Shown here piece after piece: positions 8,207 through 16,820 of a stretch of 58,270 nucleotides of DNA. Positions within the stretch are counted from its first letter, which is position 1. Each line of letters starts with the position of its first letter. The notes beneath the pieces are model-generated. The model saw only the letters and a program-made list of their open reading frames with translations. It was not told the DNA's origin and made no database searches. Source of the stretch: an uncultured Eubacteriales bacterium. GTDB taxonomy: Bacteria > Bacillota > Clostridia > Oscillospirales > Oscillospiraceae. The position numbers and the translations under genes were made by a program. The stretch lies in assembly GCA_900547405.1 (NCBI GenBank), contig URGL01000008.1, positions 1 to 58,270 of the forward strand. Direction: 5' to 3'.

Positions 8207-9217
8207 ATGTATTATGTTCTCATTCCCGTCTACCAGGCGAAAGCCTGGCTGGATGCCTGTCTGGCTTCGGTCTTTGCCCAGACGGAACAGAACTTTCATA
8301 TCATTCTGGTAGACGACGGCTCCACCGACGGCTCCGGGGCTCTGTGTGACGCTTGGGCGGAGAAAGATCCCCGGGTAGAAGTGGTCCATCAGGCCAATTC
8401 CGGGCCCTACGGTGCCCGGCGGGCGGCCATTGCGCGGTGCCTGAAGGAGGCGGAGGGGGAAGACTGGGCAGTATTTCTGGACGCTGACGACAGCTTGAAG
8501 CCCAAGGCCCTGGAGACCATCGGCACCAAGGCCGGGGACTGCGATATGGTTTTTATCGGTGAGGACCAGGTGTGGGAGGGCAGGGTCCTGCGGCCCTTCC
8601 CGGCGGACAAGGCCTATGTGGGCACGGTGGAGAATAAGCGCAGACTTTATAAGATCGTGTTCCAGGACGGCTGGTACAATCCTCTGTGGAAAAAGGCGGT
8701 GAAGGTCCGGCTGCTGCCCAAGGACCCGGTGGAGGAATACTATCCCGTCCGCTTCGGGGAAGACCTGCTGCAAAGCATCCCCATGTACCGGGACTGCAAA
8801 AAGGCGGTGTTCCTGCCGGACAGCCTCTACAACTACGCCATCAACCCGGCCTCTGCCACCAACGCCCTGACCTACGAAAAGTACCGGTGCAGCTCCCTGG
8901 TGCTCCGGGAGTGCTGGGAGTTTCTGCAAAGCCAGAAGGTGTGGAGCCACCGGGACTTTGCGGAGTACATGGACTGGCTCCGGCTGCTGACCCGGTTCCA
9001 GGTGCGGCTTGTGGCCAAATTCGACACGGCCAGGCAGAACCGGATCAGACTTCTGAAGGAAATCGGAGAGGATGATTTCTACGCGAAGATCATCGGCACC
9101 GCCTCCCGGAAGGATACCCTGCTGTGGCTTATGAAGAAACAGAACTACGCCGGGGTCTGCCTCGTCGGCGACGGCCTGCGTGTGGCCGGGAATATCAGAC
9201 GGAAGATCAAAAGATGA
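8207..9217 (+). CDS. Glycosyltransferase family 2 protein
   Basis: A 336-residue GT-A fold transferase: MYYVLIPVYQAKAWLDACL, LVDDGSTDGSG, the NSGPYGARRAA loop and the catalytic DxD in FLDADDSLKP near residue 99. The start at ATG 8207 is chosen because GGAGG at 8194-8198 lies 8 nt upstream; a TTG at 8192 and an ATG at 8201 are too close to or overlap that site. The C-terminus is basic. The ATGA overlap with sfsA suggests they share an mRNA. The acceptor is unknown. Confidence 0.87.
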   Translation: MYYVLIPVYQAKAWLDACLASVFAQTEQNFHIILVDDGSTDGSGALCDAWAEKDPRVEVVHQANSGPYGARRAAIARCLKEAEGEDWAVFLDADDSLKPKALETIGTKAGDCDMVFIGEDQVWEGRVLRPFPADKAYVGTVENKRRLYKIVFQDGWYNPLWKKAVKVRLLPKDPVEEYYPVRFGEDLLQSIPMYRDCKKAVFLPDSLYNYAINPASATNALTYEKYRCSSLVLRECWEFLQSQKVWSHRDFAEYMDWLRLLTRFQVRLVAKFDTARQNRIRLLKEIGEDDFYAKIIGTASRKDTLLWLMKKQNYAGVCLVGDGLRVAGNIRRKIKR

Positions 9218-9891
9218 TTTATGAAAATATGTGTCCCGGCACCTTTCTGGACCGGCCCAATCGGTTCATTGCCCATGTGGAGCTCCGGGGAAACAGAGAA
9301 ACCGTCCACGTCAAGAACACCGGACGGTGCCGGGAGCTGCTGGTAAGCGGGGCAGAGGTCTGGTGCCAGGAGAGCCGGAATCCGGCGAGAAAAACCAAGT
9401 GGGACCTGATCTGCGTCCGCAAGGGGGCCTATCTTGTCAATATGGACTCCCAGGCACCCAACGCCGCGGCAGGGGAGTGGCTTCGCTCTGGCGGATTGGG
9501 AGAAATTGAGGATCTGCGGCCGGAGACAGTCCACGGGGACTCCCGGTTTGACTTTTCCTTTACGAAAAACGGAAAGCAGTGCTTTCTGGAGGTCAAGGGG
9601 GTAACCCTGGAAGAAGGGGGCGTCTGCGCCTTCCCGGATGCCCCGACGGAGCGGGGCACCAAGCACCTGCGGGGACTTCTGGAGGCCGTGAAGGCCGGAT
9701 ATGGGGCCTATGTGCTCTTCGTCATCCAGATGCGGCCCGTGAAGAGCTTTCGTCCCCAGCAGGAGCGGGACCCGGCCTTTGCCAAGGCCCTGCGGGAGGC
9801 CGCTGCCGGAGGCGTAGAGGTCCTTGCCATGGACTGTGACATTACTCCGGAGGAAATGCGGATCCGGGAGCCGGTGCCGGTGGAGCTGTAG
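9214..9891 (+). CDS. sfsA: SfsA family protein (DNA/RNA nuclease-like)
   Basis: A 225-residue SfsA homologue of standard length. It has the N-terminal OB-like half (FLDRPNRFIAHVEL, HVKNTGRCRELL), then the nuclease-like core with SRFDFSF, FLEVKGVTL, FPDAPTERGTKHLR and YVLFVIQM. SfsA was first described as affecting sugar fermentation gene expression in E. coli; its role in clostridia is not settled. The start at 9214 overlaps the previous stop (ATGA); longer in-frame upstream starts fall inside the glycosyltransferase gene. Being at the end of the glycan cluster is probably incidental. Confidence 0.93.
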   Translation: MIYENMCPGTFLDRPNRFIAHVELRGNRETVHVKNTGRCRELLVSGAEVWCQESRNPARKTKWDLICVRKGAYLVNMDSQAPNAAAGEWLRSGGLGEIEDLRPETVHGDSRFDFSFTKNGKQCFLEVKGVTLEEGGVCAFPDAPTERGTKHLRGLLEAVKAGYGAYVLFVIQMRPVKSFRPQQERDPAFAKALREAAAGGVEVLAMDCDITPEEMRIREPVPVEL

Positions 9892-10029
9892 GCGGAAGAT
9901 CCTCCGGGGCGGAGAAAGCCGGGAAACATCTGTTTTTGCGACACGCACAACAAAAGGAATATTGTGCGAAAAGTCAAAATTGTCCCGGGCAGAGCCCTGT
10001 GTTTGTACAGAATTATTTTGGGAAAATGA

Positions 10030-10057
10030 TTGACAATCCGAAATTTTTGGGTATAAT
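10030..10057 (+). promoter_or_regulatory. Consensus promoter of the str operon
   Basis: Perfect TTGACA (10030-10035) and TATAAT (10052-10057) with a 16-bp spacer in an AT-rich stretch. The predicted transcription start (about 10063-10065) is only a few bases from the first ATG at 10068, so the first message would have almost no leader. Confidence 0.85.
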
Positions 10058-10067
10058 ACAATCTTGT

Positions 10068-10352
10068 ATGGATATGAAAAAAGTATGTAGAATACCGGAT
10101 TCCGGCAATCTGCCGGACCTGACAGGAGCCAGGCTCCTGGTGGGGGCAAAGCAGCTGCGCAAGGGAATACTGGCCGGGCAGGTCCGGGCGGTGTATCTGG
10201 CAGAGAATGCCGACCCCAATGTGACGGAGCCCCTGGCGGAGCTCTGTGAGAAGTTCCATATCCAGCCGGTCTGGGTCCGCACCAAGGCGGAGCTGGGCAG
10301 GGCCTGCGGCATCGAAGTGGGTGCCGCGGCGGCAGGCGCCGCCGAACAGTAA
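10068..10352 (+). CDS. L7Ae/L30e-like ribosomal or K-turn-binding protein (YbxF-like)
   Basis: A 94-residue protein with the L7Ae/L30e/Gadd45 signature: LVGAKQLRKGILAGQVRAVYL, then AENADPNVTEPLAELC, and CGIEVGAAAAGAA at the end. In Firmicutes the YbxF/RplGB member sits just before rpsL, exactly as here. It is expected to bind kink-turn RNA. No Shine-Dalgarno precedes ATG 10068 (or ATG 10074), and the promoter is so close that the mRNA may be leaderless. The usual upstream rpoB-rpoC are absent. Start choice is uncertain between 10068 and 10074. Confidence 0.85.
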   Translation: MDMKKVCRIPDSGNLPDLTGARLLVGAKQLRKGILAGQVRAVYLAENADPNVTEPLAELCEKFHIQPVWVRTKAELGRACGIEVGAAAAGAAEQ

Positions 10353-10425
10353 GGTTCTATCGGAAGCACTTCCGTAGAATAGATTACCCGCCCAAGCGGC
10401 GAGAATAAAAGAAAGGAGAAACTAG

Positions 10426-10851
10426 ATGCCTACTTTTAATCAGCTGGTGAAGAACGGCCGTAAGGCTGCTACCTACAAGTCCACCGCTCCCGCTCTGCAG
10501 AGAGGTCTGAACACCTTGGAGAACAAGGCCACCAACCTGCCCTCCCCCCAGAAGCGTGGTGTTTGCACTGCTGTTCGTACCACCACCCCCAAGAAGCCTA
10601 ACTCCGCCCTGCGTAAGATCGCCCGTGTGCGTCTGACCAACGGTATGGAAGTTTCCGCTTACATCCCCGGTGTTGGCCACAACCTGCAGGAGCACTCCGT
10701 GGTTCTGATCCGCGGCGGCCGTGTTAAGGACCTGCCTGGTGTTCGTTACCACATCATCCGCGGCACTCTGGATACTCAGGGCGTGCAGAATCGTATGCAG
10801 TCCCGTTCCAAGTACGGCGCAAAGCGGCCCAAGGCCGGCAAGAAGAAGTAA
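10426..10851 (+). CDS. rpsL: 30S ribosomal protein S12
   Basis: A 141-residue S12 with all signatures: MPTFNQLVKNGRK at the start, TTTPKKPNSALRKIARVRL, IPGVGHNLQEHSVVLIRGGR and VRYHIIRGTLD. S12 sits in the decoding centre; the lysine in TPKKPNS is a site where streptomycin resistance changes occur in other bacteria, and it is the ordinary residue here. GAAAGGAG precedes the ATG. Strong codon bias fits a highly expressed gene. Second gene of the str operon. Confidence 0.99.
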   Translation: MPTFNQLVKNGRKAATYKSTAPALQRGLNTLENKATNLPSPQKRGVCTAVRTTTPKKPNSALRKIARVRLTNGMEVSAYIPGVGHNLQEHSVVLIRGGRVKDLPGVRYHIIRGTLDTQGVQNRMQSRSKYGAKRPKAGKKK

Positions 10852-10897
10852 TTCTTCGCCCCATTTACCCTGAATTTTTCCCTACGCCCTTTCGCAA

Positions 10898-10967
10898 GGC
10901 AAGGCCTTGCCAGCGTTTTTATATAGTATAAAACCTCTGGCCAGGCACAACGAAAGTAACACTTTCG
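10898..10967 (+). promoter_or_regulatory. Hairpin-containing rpsL-rpsG spacer
   Basis: The 157-nt gap holds a GGCAAGGCCTTGCC palindrome (10898-10911) and CGAAAGT-AAC-ACTTTCG (10951-10967). In E. coli S7 represses its operon by binding the rpsL-rpsG spacer; these hairpins are candidates for an equivalent site, but the sequence alone does not show it. Confidence 0.35.
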
Positions 10968-11008
10968 AGTACCGATGAAATCATTATATTATGAAGGAGG
11001 GAAGCAAA

Positions 11009-11479
11009 GTGCCCAGAAGAGGTAATGTTCCCAAGAGAGAGGTCCTTCCGGATCCTAATTACAATTCCGTTCTGGTTACCAAGCTCGTAAACAGCATCAT
11101 GCTGGACGGCAAGAAGGGTGTTGCCCAGAAAGTTGTCTATGGTGCTTTCGAAATCGTCGAGAACAAGACCGGCAAGAACGGCCTGGAAGTCTTCCAGCAG
11201 GCTATGGAAAACATCATGCCCGCTGTGGAGCTGAAGGCTCGCCGTGTAGGCGGCGCCACCTACCAGGTGCCCATCGAAGTGCGGCCCGACCGCCGTCAGA
11301 CCCTGGGTCTGCGGTGGATCACCACCTACAGCCGCGCCCGCAGCGAGAACACCATGAAGGAGCGGCTGGCCGCTGAGATCATGGACGCTGCCAACAACAC
11401 CGGCGCTTCTGTGAAGAAGCGTGAGGATGTCCACAAGATGGCCGAAGCCAACAAGGCTTTCGCTCATTTCCGCTGGTAA
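11009..11479 (+). CDS. rpsG: 30S ribosomal protein S7
   Basis: A 156-residue S7, the primary assembly protein of the 30S head. PRRGNVPKREVLPDPNYNS at the start, VELKARRVGGATYQVPIEV and MKERLAAEIMDAANNTG are diagnostic. The start is GTG at 11009, because AAGGAGG (10994-11000) lies 8 nt upstream and S7 normally begins MPRRG; an in-frame ATG at 10991 runs into that ribosome binding site. fusA follows after 15 nt. Confidence 0.98.
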   Translation: MPRRGNVPKREVLPDPNYNSVLVTKLVNSIMLDGKKGVAQKVVYGAFEIVENKTGKNGLEVFQQAMENIMPAVELKARRVGGATYQVPIEVRPDRRQTLGLRWITTYSRARSENTMKERLAAEIMDAANNTGASVKKREDVHKMAEANKAFAHFRW

Positions 11480-11494
11480 TCAAGGAGAGAATCA

Positions 11495-13573
11495 ATGCCT
11501 AGAAAGTATTCCCTGGAAAATACCAGAAACTTTGGCATCATGGCTCACATCGATGCCGGTAAGACCACCACTACCGAGCGTATCCTGTTCTACACCGGCC
11601 GCAACTACAAGATCGGTGAGACCCACGATGGCTCCGCTACCATGGACTGGATGGCCCAGGAGCAGGAGCGCGGCATCACCATCACTTCCGCTGCTACTAC
11701 CTGCTTCTGGAAGGGCTGCCGCCTGAACATCATTGATACCCCGGGCCACGTGGACTTCACCGTCGAGGTGGAGCGCTCCCTGCGTGTTCTGGACGGTGCC
11801 GTCACCGTTCTGTGCGCCAAGGGCGGCGTTGAGCCCCAGACCGAGACCGTTTGGCGTCAGGCCGACGAGTACAAGGTCCCTCGTATGATCTACGTCAACA
11901 AGATGGACATCATGGGTGCCGACTTCTATCGGGTCCTGACCATGATTGACGAGCGGCTGAAGTGCAACGCTGTGCCCATCCAGCTGCCCATCGGCTCCGA
12001 GTCCTTCTTCAAGGGCAACATCGACCTGCTGACCATGAAGGCCAACGTCTTCTATGATGAGCTGGGTAAGGATGTCCGTGTGGAAGAGATCCCCGAGGAT
12101 ATGGTGGACCTGGCCAACGAGTACCACGAGAAGCTGCTGGATGCCGTCACCGCTCTGGATGACGACCTGGCTATGAAGTACTTGGAGGGTGAGGAGATCA
12201 CCGTCCCCGAAATCAAGGCTGTCATCCGTAAGGCTACCATTGCCAACGAGATGGTGCCCGTGGTCTGCGGTACTTCCTACAAGAACAAGGGTGTTCAGGA
12301 AGTCCTGGACGCGGTTGTGGACTATATGCCCAGCCCCCTGGACAAGAAGGGCATCAAGGGTGTAAACCCCGAGACTGAGGAAGAGGACTTCCGTCCCGCT
12401 TCCGACGACGCCCCCTTCTCCGCCTTGGCTTTCAAGATCGCTACCGACCCCTATGTTGGTAAGCTGTGCTACTTCCGCGTCTACTCCGGCACCCTGGAGA
12501 AGGGCAGCACCGTGCTGAACTGCACCAAGGGCACCAAGGAGCGCCTGGGTCGGATCCTGCAGATGCACGCCAACCACCGGGAAGATATCGACATGGTCTA
12601 CGCCGGTGATATCGCCGCCGCTGTCGGTGTGAAGAACACCACCACCGGTGATACCTTCTGCGACGAGGAGCATCCCATCATCCTGGAGTCCATGGTCTTC
12701 CCTGAGCCCGTTATCGAAGTCGCCATCGAGCCCAAGACCAAGGCCGGTCAGGAAAAGATGGGCATCGCCCTTTCCAAGCTGGCTGAAGAAGACCCCACCT
12801 TCCGGACCTACACCAACAAGGAAACCGGGCAGACCATCATCGCCGGTATGGGCGAGCTGCACCTGGAGATCATTGTTGACCGTCTGCTCCGTGAGTTCAA
12901 GGTCGAGGCCAATGTTGGCGCTCCCCAGGTTTCCTACAAGGAGACCATCCGCAAGGCTGTGGATCAGGAGACCAAGTACGCCCGTCAGTCCGGCGGTAAG
13001 GGCCAGTATGGTCATGTTAAGATCCATGTGGAGCCCAACGAGCCCGGCAAGGGTTACGAGTTCATCAACGCCGTTGTGGGCGGCGCCATCCCCAAGGAAT
13101 ATATTCCTGCCGTTGACGCCGGTATCCAGGGCGCAATGGAGTCCGGTGTTCTGGCCGGCTACCCCGTTGTGGACGTAAAGGTCACCCTGTACGATGGCTC
13201 TTATCACGAGGTCGACTCCTCCGAAATGGCATTTAAGATCGCCGGTTCCATGGCCTTCAAGGATGCTTGCCGGAAGGCCAACCCCACCATCCTGGAGCCC
13301 ATCATGAAGGTTTCCGTCACTGTTCCCGATGAGTACATGGGCACCGTTATCGGTGACATCACTGCTCGCCGCGGCAACATTCTGGGCCAGATCACCCGTA
13401 CCGGTGCTGTCCAGATCGACGCCAACGTTCCTCTGGCCGAGATGTTCGGCTACGCCACCGACCTGCGTTCCAAGACCCAGGGCCGCGGCAACTACACCAT
13501 GGAGCCCAGCCACAACGCCGAGCTGCCTAAGAGCAAGACCGACGAGCTGATCAAGGCTCGTTCCAGAGATTAA
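11495..13573 (+). CDS. fusA: Translation elongation factor G
   Basis: A 692-residue EF-G, the GTPase driving ribosomal translocation. G1 is AHIDAGKTTTTER (residues 17-29), G2 RGITITSA, G3 DTPGHVDFT, G4 NKMD, followed by domains II-V including the GGKGQYGHV loop of domain IV. Length is normal for bacterial EF-G. It follows rpsG closely and belongs to the str operon. Codon bias is strong. The long antisense frame across this gene is an artefact of that bias. Confidence 0.99.
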   Translation: MPRKYSLENTRNFGIMAHIDAGKTTTTERILFYTGRNYKIGETHDGSATMDWMAQEQERGITITSAATTCFWKGCRLNIIDTPGHVDFTVEVERSLRVLDGAVTVLCAKGGVEPQTETVWRQADEYKVPRMIYVNKMDIMGADFYRVLTMIDERLKCNAVPIQLPIGSESFFKGNIDLLTMKANVFYDELGKDVRVEEIPEDMVDLANEYHEKLLDAVTALDDDLAMKYLEGEEITVPEIKAVIRKATIANEMVPVVCGTSYKNKGVQEVLDAVVDYMPSPLDKKGIKGVNPETEEEDFRPASDDAPFSALAFKIATDPYVGKLCYFRVYSGTLEKGSTVLNCTKGTKERLGRILQMHANHREDIDMVYAGDIAAAVGVKNTTTGDTFCDEEHPIILESMVFPEPVIEVAIEPKTKAGQEKMGIALSKLAEEDPTFRTYTNKETGQTIIAGMGELHLEIIVDRLLREFKVEANVGAPQVSYKETIRKAVDQETKYARQSGGKGQYGHVKIHVEPNEPGKGYEFINAVVGGAIPKEYIPAVDAGIQGAMESGVLAGYPVVDVKVTLYDGSYHEVDSSEMAFKIAGSMAFKDACRKANPTILEPIMKVSVTVPDEYMGTVIGDITARRGNILGQITRTGAVQIDANVPLAEMFGYATDLRSKTQGRGNYTMEPSHNAELPKSKTDELIKARSRD

Positions 13574-13599
13574 TTTTTCGTAAAAACGAAAATTATCTC

Positions 13600-13650
13600 T
13601 TGTGTTTCCGCACATTTTATTGTATGATGTACTCGATGTGCGGAAACACA
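13600..13650 (+). promoter_or_regulatory. fusA-tuf spacer: 15-bp inverted repeat and candidate internal promoter
   Basis: TGTGTTTCCGCACAT (13601-13615) and its exact reverse complement at 13636-13650 flank a 20-nt AT-rich loop. Overlapping the left arm and loop are TTGTGT (13600-13605), a 17-bp spacer and TATGAT (13623-13628), a plausible tuf-specific promoter. No T-run follows the right arm, so it does not look like a plain terminator. A smaller 6-bp hairpin lies at 13575-13592. Confidence 0.55.
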
Positions 13651-13704
13651 TATCGCCAAAAAGTATGTTAATACAATTCATATTTAACAGGAGGATTATT
13701 TCAA

Positions 13705-14907
13705 ATGGCTAAGCAGAAGTTTGAAAGAACCAAGCCCCATGTTAACATCGGCACCATCGGCCATGTTGACCACGGCAAGACCACTCTGACCGCCGCTATC
13801 ACCAAGTATCTGGCTCTGAAGGGCCAGGCCCAGTTCGAGGACTACGCTTCCATCGATAAGGCCCCCGAAGAGAAGGCTCGTGGTATCACGATCAACACCG
13901 CTCACGTTGAGTACGAGACCGACAAGCGTCACTACGCTCACGTCGACTGCCCGGGCCACGCCGACTATATCAAGAACATGATCACCGGCGCTGCTCAGAT
14001 GGACGGTGCTATTCTGGTCATCGCTGCTACCGACGGCCCCATGGCCCAGACTCGTGAGCACCTGCTGCTGGCCCGTCAGGTCGGCGTGCCCTACATCGTT
14101 GTGTTCCTGAACAAGTGCGATCAGGTTGACGACGAGGAGCTGCTGGAGCTGGTCGAGATGGAAGTCCGCGAGACCCTGAACGAGTACGACTTCCCCGGCG
14201 ACGACACCCCCATCATCAAGGGCTCCGCTCTGAACGCTCTGGTTTGCGAGTCCAAGGATCCCAACGCTCCCGAGTATGCTTGCATCAAGGAGCTGATGGA
14301 CGCTGTTGATGACTATATCCCCACTCCCGACCGTAAGTCTGACCAGCCCTTCCTGATGCCCGTTGAGGACGTCTTCACCATCTCCGGCCGTGGCACCGTT
14401 GCTACCGGTCGTGTGGAGCGTGGTATCGTCAAGAAGAACGAGCCCGTGGAAATCGTTGGCCTGAAGGAAGAGAAGACCCCCACTGTCGTTACCGACATCG
14501 AGATGTTCCACAAGCTGCTGGACTTCGCTGAAGCCGGCGACAACATCGGCGCTCTGCTGCGTGGCGTGGACAAGAAGAACGTGGAGCGTGGCCAGGTTCT
14601 CTGCAAGCCCGGCTCCATCCATCCCCACACCAAGTTCTCCGGCCAGGTTTACGTCCTGTCCAAGGAAGAAGGCGGCCGTCATACTCCCTTCTTCAACAAC
14701 TACCGTCCTCAGTTCTACTTCCGTACCACTGACGTGACCGGCATCATCACCCTGCCCGAAGGCACTGAGATGTGCATGCCCGGCGATAACGTCGTCATGA
14801 AGGTCGAGCTGATCACCCCCATCGCTATCGAGAAGGGCCTGCGTTTCGCTATCCGTGAAGGCGGCCGTACCGTCGGTTCCGGTGTGGTTACCGAGGTTCA
14901 GGAGTAA
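13705..14907 (+). CDS. tuf: Translation elongation factor Tu
   Basis: A 400-residue EF-Tu that delivers aminoacyl-tRNA to the ribosome. GHVDHGKTTLTAAI (P-loop), RGITINTAHVEYE (switch I), DCPGHADY (switch II) and NKCD are intact. Domain II shows GRGTVATGRVERG and domain III RTTDVTGII. ACAGGAGGATT precedes the ATG. Last gene of the str operon, followed by a very strong terminator. Confidence 0.99.
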   Translation: MAKQKFERTKPHVNIGTIGHVDHGKTTLTAAITKYLALKGQAQFEDYASIDKAPEEKARGITINTAHVEYETDKRHYAHVDCPGHADYIKNMITGAAQMDGAILVIAATDGPMAQTREHLLLARQVGVPYIVVFLNKCDQVDDEELLELVEMEVRETLNEYDFPGDDTPIIKGSALNALVCESKDPNAPEYACIKELMDAVDDYIPTPDRKSDQPFLMPVEDVFTISGRGTVATGRVERGIVKKNEPVEIVGLKEEKTPTVVTDIEMFHKLLDFAEAGDNIGALLRGVDKKNVERGQVLCKPGSIHPHTKFSGQVYVLSKEEGGRHTPFFNNYRPQFYFRTTDVTGIITLPEGTEMCMPGDNVVMKVELITPIAIEKGLRFAIREGGRTVGSGVVTEVQE

Positions 14908-14936
14908 TCCTTAATCCGGTCTGACAAGATCATCAT

Positions 14937-14966
14937 CCCCCCGGGAGCAATCCCGGGGGGATTTTT
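14937..14966 (+). terminator. str operon terminator
   Basis: A 10-bp perfect stem, CCCCCCGGGA / TCCCGGGGGG (14937-14946 and 14951-14960), with a GCAA tetraloop, then ATTTTT. A textbook intrinsic terminator. Confidence 0.95.
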
Positions 14967-15045
14967 CAAATTTTTCTGAAACCCATGCAATATCCTGTCC
15001 TCTTTTACGCCTATATAAGTATAAGACAAAATAGGAGGTGATCCC

Positions 15046-15603
15046 ATGGAGGATCAAGGAATTGTGGAGCTGTTCTTCGACCGGTCGGAACAGGCCATTG
15101 TGGAAACGGACAAGAAGTACGGCGGCTACTGCTATACCATCGCCTACAATATTTTAGCCTCCCGGGAGGATTCGGAGGAGAGCGTCAGCGATACATATTT
15201 TTCGGCCTGGAATACCATCCCTCCCAGAAAGCCTACGCTCTTGCAGGCGTTTCTGGGGAAAATCGCTCGGCATATCTCCATTGACCGCTGGCGGAAGCAA
15301 AGTGCCCAGAAGCGGGGTGGCAAGGAGATGATCCTGGCCCTGGAGGAGCTGGGAGAGTGCGTGGATACCCGGGGAATGGAGACGGAAATTACCAGTAGGG
15401 AGCTGACCCGTGTTCTCAACGGCTTCTTAGCCAGCCTGCCGGAAACAGAGCGGAATGTATTCCTGTGCCGGTACTGGTATATGGACTCCATCGAGACCAT
15501 TGCGTGCATTACCGGCTTCAGCCAGAGTAAGGTGACCTCCATGCTCCACAGGACCCGGGGGAAACTCCGGAAGAAGCTCGCAGAGGAGGGGTATAGGGTA
15601 TGA
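15046..15603 (+). CDS. RNA polymerase sigma factor, ECF (sigma-70) family
   Basis: A 185-residue extracytoplasmic-function sigma factor. Region 2 spans about residues 20-90 (ASREDSEESVSDTYFSAW, then ARHISIDRWRKQ). Region 4 spans about 130-180 with LPETERNVFLCRYW and the helix-turn-helix ITGFSQSKVTSMLHRTRGKL. There is no extra C-terminal domain. AGGAGGTG precedes the ATG. The 4-nt overlap with the downstream membrane protein gene is the usual sigma/anti-sigma arrangement. Target genes cannot be told from this window, and no convincing autoregulatory ECF promoter was found upstream. Confidence 0.92.
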   Translation: MEDQGIVELFFDRSEQAIVETDKKYGGYCYTIAYNILASREDSEESVSDTYFSAWNTIPPRKPTLLQAFLGKIARHISIDRWRKQSAQKRGGKEMILALEELGECVDTRGMETEITSRELTRVLNGFLASLPETERNVFLCRYWYMDSIETIACITGFSQSKVTSMLHRTRGKLRKKLAEEGYRV

Positions 15604-16820
15604 ACACCATGGATATTCTGTACGGGCTCAATGATGTGCGGGACAGCTATGTCATTGCCGCCGAGGAGTTCCGGCAGGGCAAGCGGCAGGTCCGGCGGCT
15701 GCCTAAGAAAAAGCTGTGGCTGGTTGCAGCAATTGTTGCGTTGGCGCTGCTGCTGGTGGGGTGTGCGGTGGTGTATGCCAGCGGATGGCTCCAACAGGTC
15801 TTCTCCATGCGAAGTGATGGCCCATTGTCCGCGGAACAGATTGACTATATTGAAAGCAATGAGCAGCCGGTGAGGCAGACCCAGGGAAATCAGGAGTGGT
15901 CCGTTGAATTGAAGTCCACCATTTCCGACGGAACCGCAGCCTACCTGGTGTTCCAGGTCACAGCTCCCCAGGAAACTAATCTGGAGCAATACCTGAATCC
16001 TCCTTCGACAGAGGCCAAACATCTGATGCCCGGAAATTACAGTGTGGGGAAGAATGCTGCCTATTCCATGGCCATTGCCTCCATCGGGAATGTGGACCGG
16101 GAACGAAACTATATGTATATTGACAACGGGGACTGGATGCCAGACAATGACGGTGAGGCCAATACCGTCCTATACTGCATGACGATCCGCTGTAATAAGC
16201 TCTACCCGGACCGGCCGCAGACATTGGAGCAGCCCTTTGGAAAGGACATCTCCTTCCGCATTCGTTTCATGGGCGTGTACCTGGACTATACCAATACGGC
16301 AGTGGCAGAATCCATTGACGCACAGCACGCCGGAGAGGAGGCGTATATTGTCGGCGGCGAGGAAGCGGCGGGGCTGTTCTGCGCAGATATCCTGACCGAT
16401 GAAGAGTGGGACTTTGAGGTGACGCTGGATGCGGACGACCAGTTCATAGAGCTTATCACCCGGCCAATCCCTGTCCAAGCCCAAGTCTGCTATTATGCCG
16501 ATGCTGAAAAATCCACGGGATACATGAAACAGGAACCTATCGCACTCCGCTCTTTTCGAATAACACCCTTCGGTGCCAGCGTCGAGTTTGACCTGACTCC
16601 GGATATGAATTCAGCATCTCTGGAACTGGGCACGGATACCCCAGTCCGGGCCGTTATGAAGGACGACAGCTCCATTGCACTCCAGTGGGACTGCGACAAC
16701 CTCCTGGCGCAGACACCTATTGTTTTGAGCCAGCTGGACTATGTTCTACTGGCGGATGGGACAAGGCTGGAGCCGGTGCCGAGATTGTATCCATCGAACG
16801 CATCTGGCAGGACCCGCTGA
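15600..16820 (+). CDS. Putative anti-sigma factor, DUF4179-like, with probable 3' frameshift
   Basis: A 406-residue protein overlapping the sigma gene by 4 nt. The first ~40 residues are cytoplasmic and basic (RRLPKKK), followed by one membrane helix (LWLVAAIVALALLLVGCAVV, about 41-60) and a large extracytoplasmic domain. That layout matches DUF4179-type partners of ECF sigma factors. Near 16776-16778 the frame seems to lose one base: reading on in the neighbouring frame gives a coding-like tail (GAEIVSIERIWQDPLNLYW and beyond) ending at 16963, about 48 residues longer. It may be a real truncation or a sequencing error. The sigma-binding part is intact. Confidence 0.75.
   Translation: MNTMDILYGLNDVRDSYVIAAEEFRQGKRQVRRLPKKKLWLVAAIVALALLLVGCAVVYASGWLQQVFSMRSDGPLSAEQIDYIESNEQPVRQTQGNQEWSVELKSTISDGTAAYLVFQVTAPQETNLEQYLNPPSTEAKHLMPGNYSVGKNAAYSMAIASIGNVDRERNYMYIDNGDWMPDNDGEANTVLYCMTIRCNKLYPDRPQTLEQPFGKDISFRIRFMGVYLDYTNTAVAESIDAQHAGEEAYIVGGEEAAGLFCADILTDEEWDFEVTLDADDQFIELITRPIPVQAQVCYYADAEKSTGYMKQEPIALRSFRITPFGASVEFDLTPDMNSASLELGTDTPVRAVMKDDSSIALQWDCDNLLAQTPIVLSQLDYVLLADGTRLEPVPRLYPSNASGRTR

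Noticed and set aside
11492..13681. 729-codon open frame antisense to fusA
   Set aside because: It mirrors the strong codon bias of fusA, overlaps the gene fully, has no ribosome binding site, and its sequence is low-complexity in style. An artefact.
14977..15003. TGAAAC upstream of the ECF sigma gene as an autoregulated ECF promoter
   Set aside because: No CGTC/CGTA-type -10 at 16-17 bp; the nearest TGTC is only 13 bp away.
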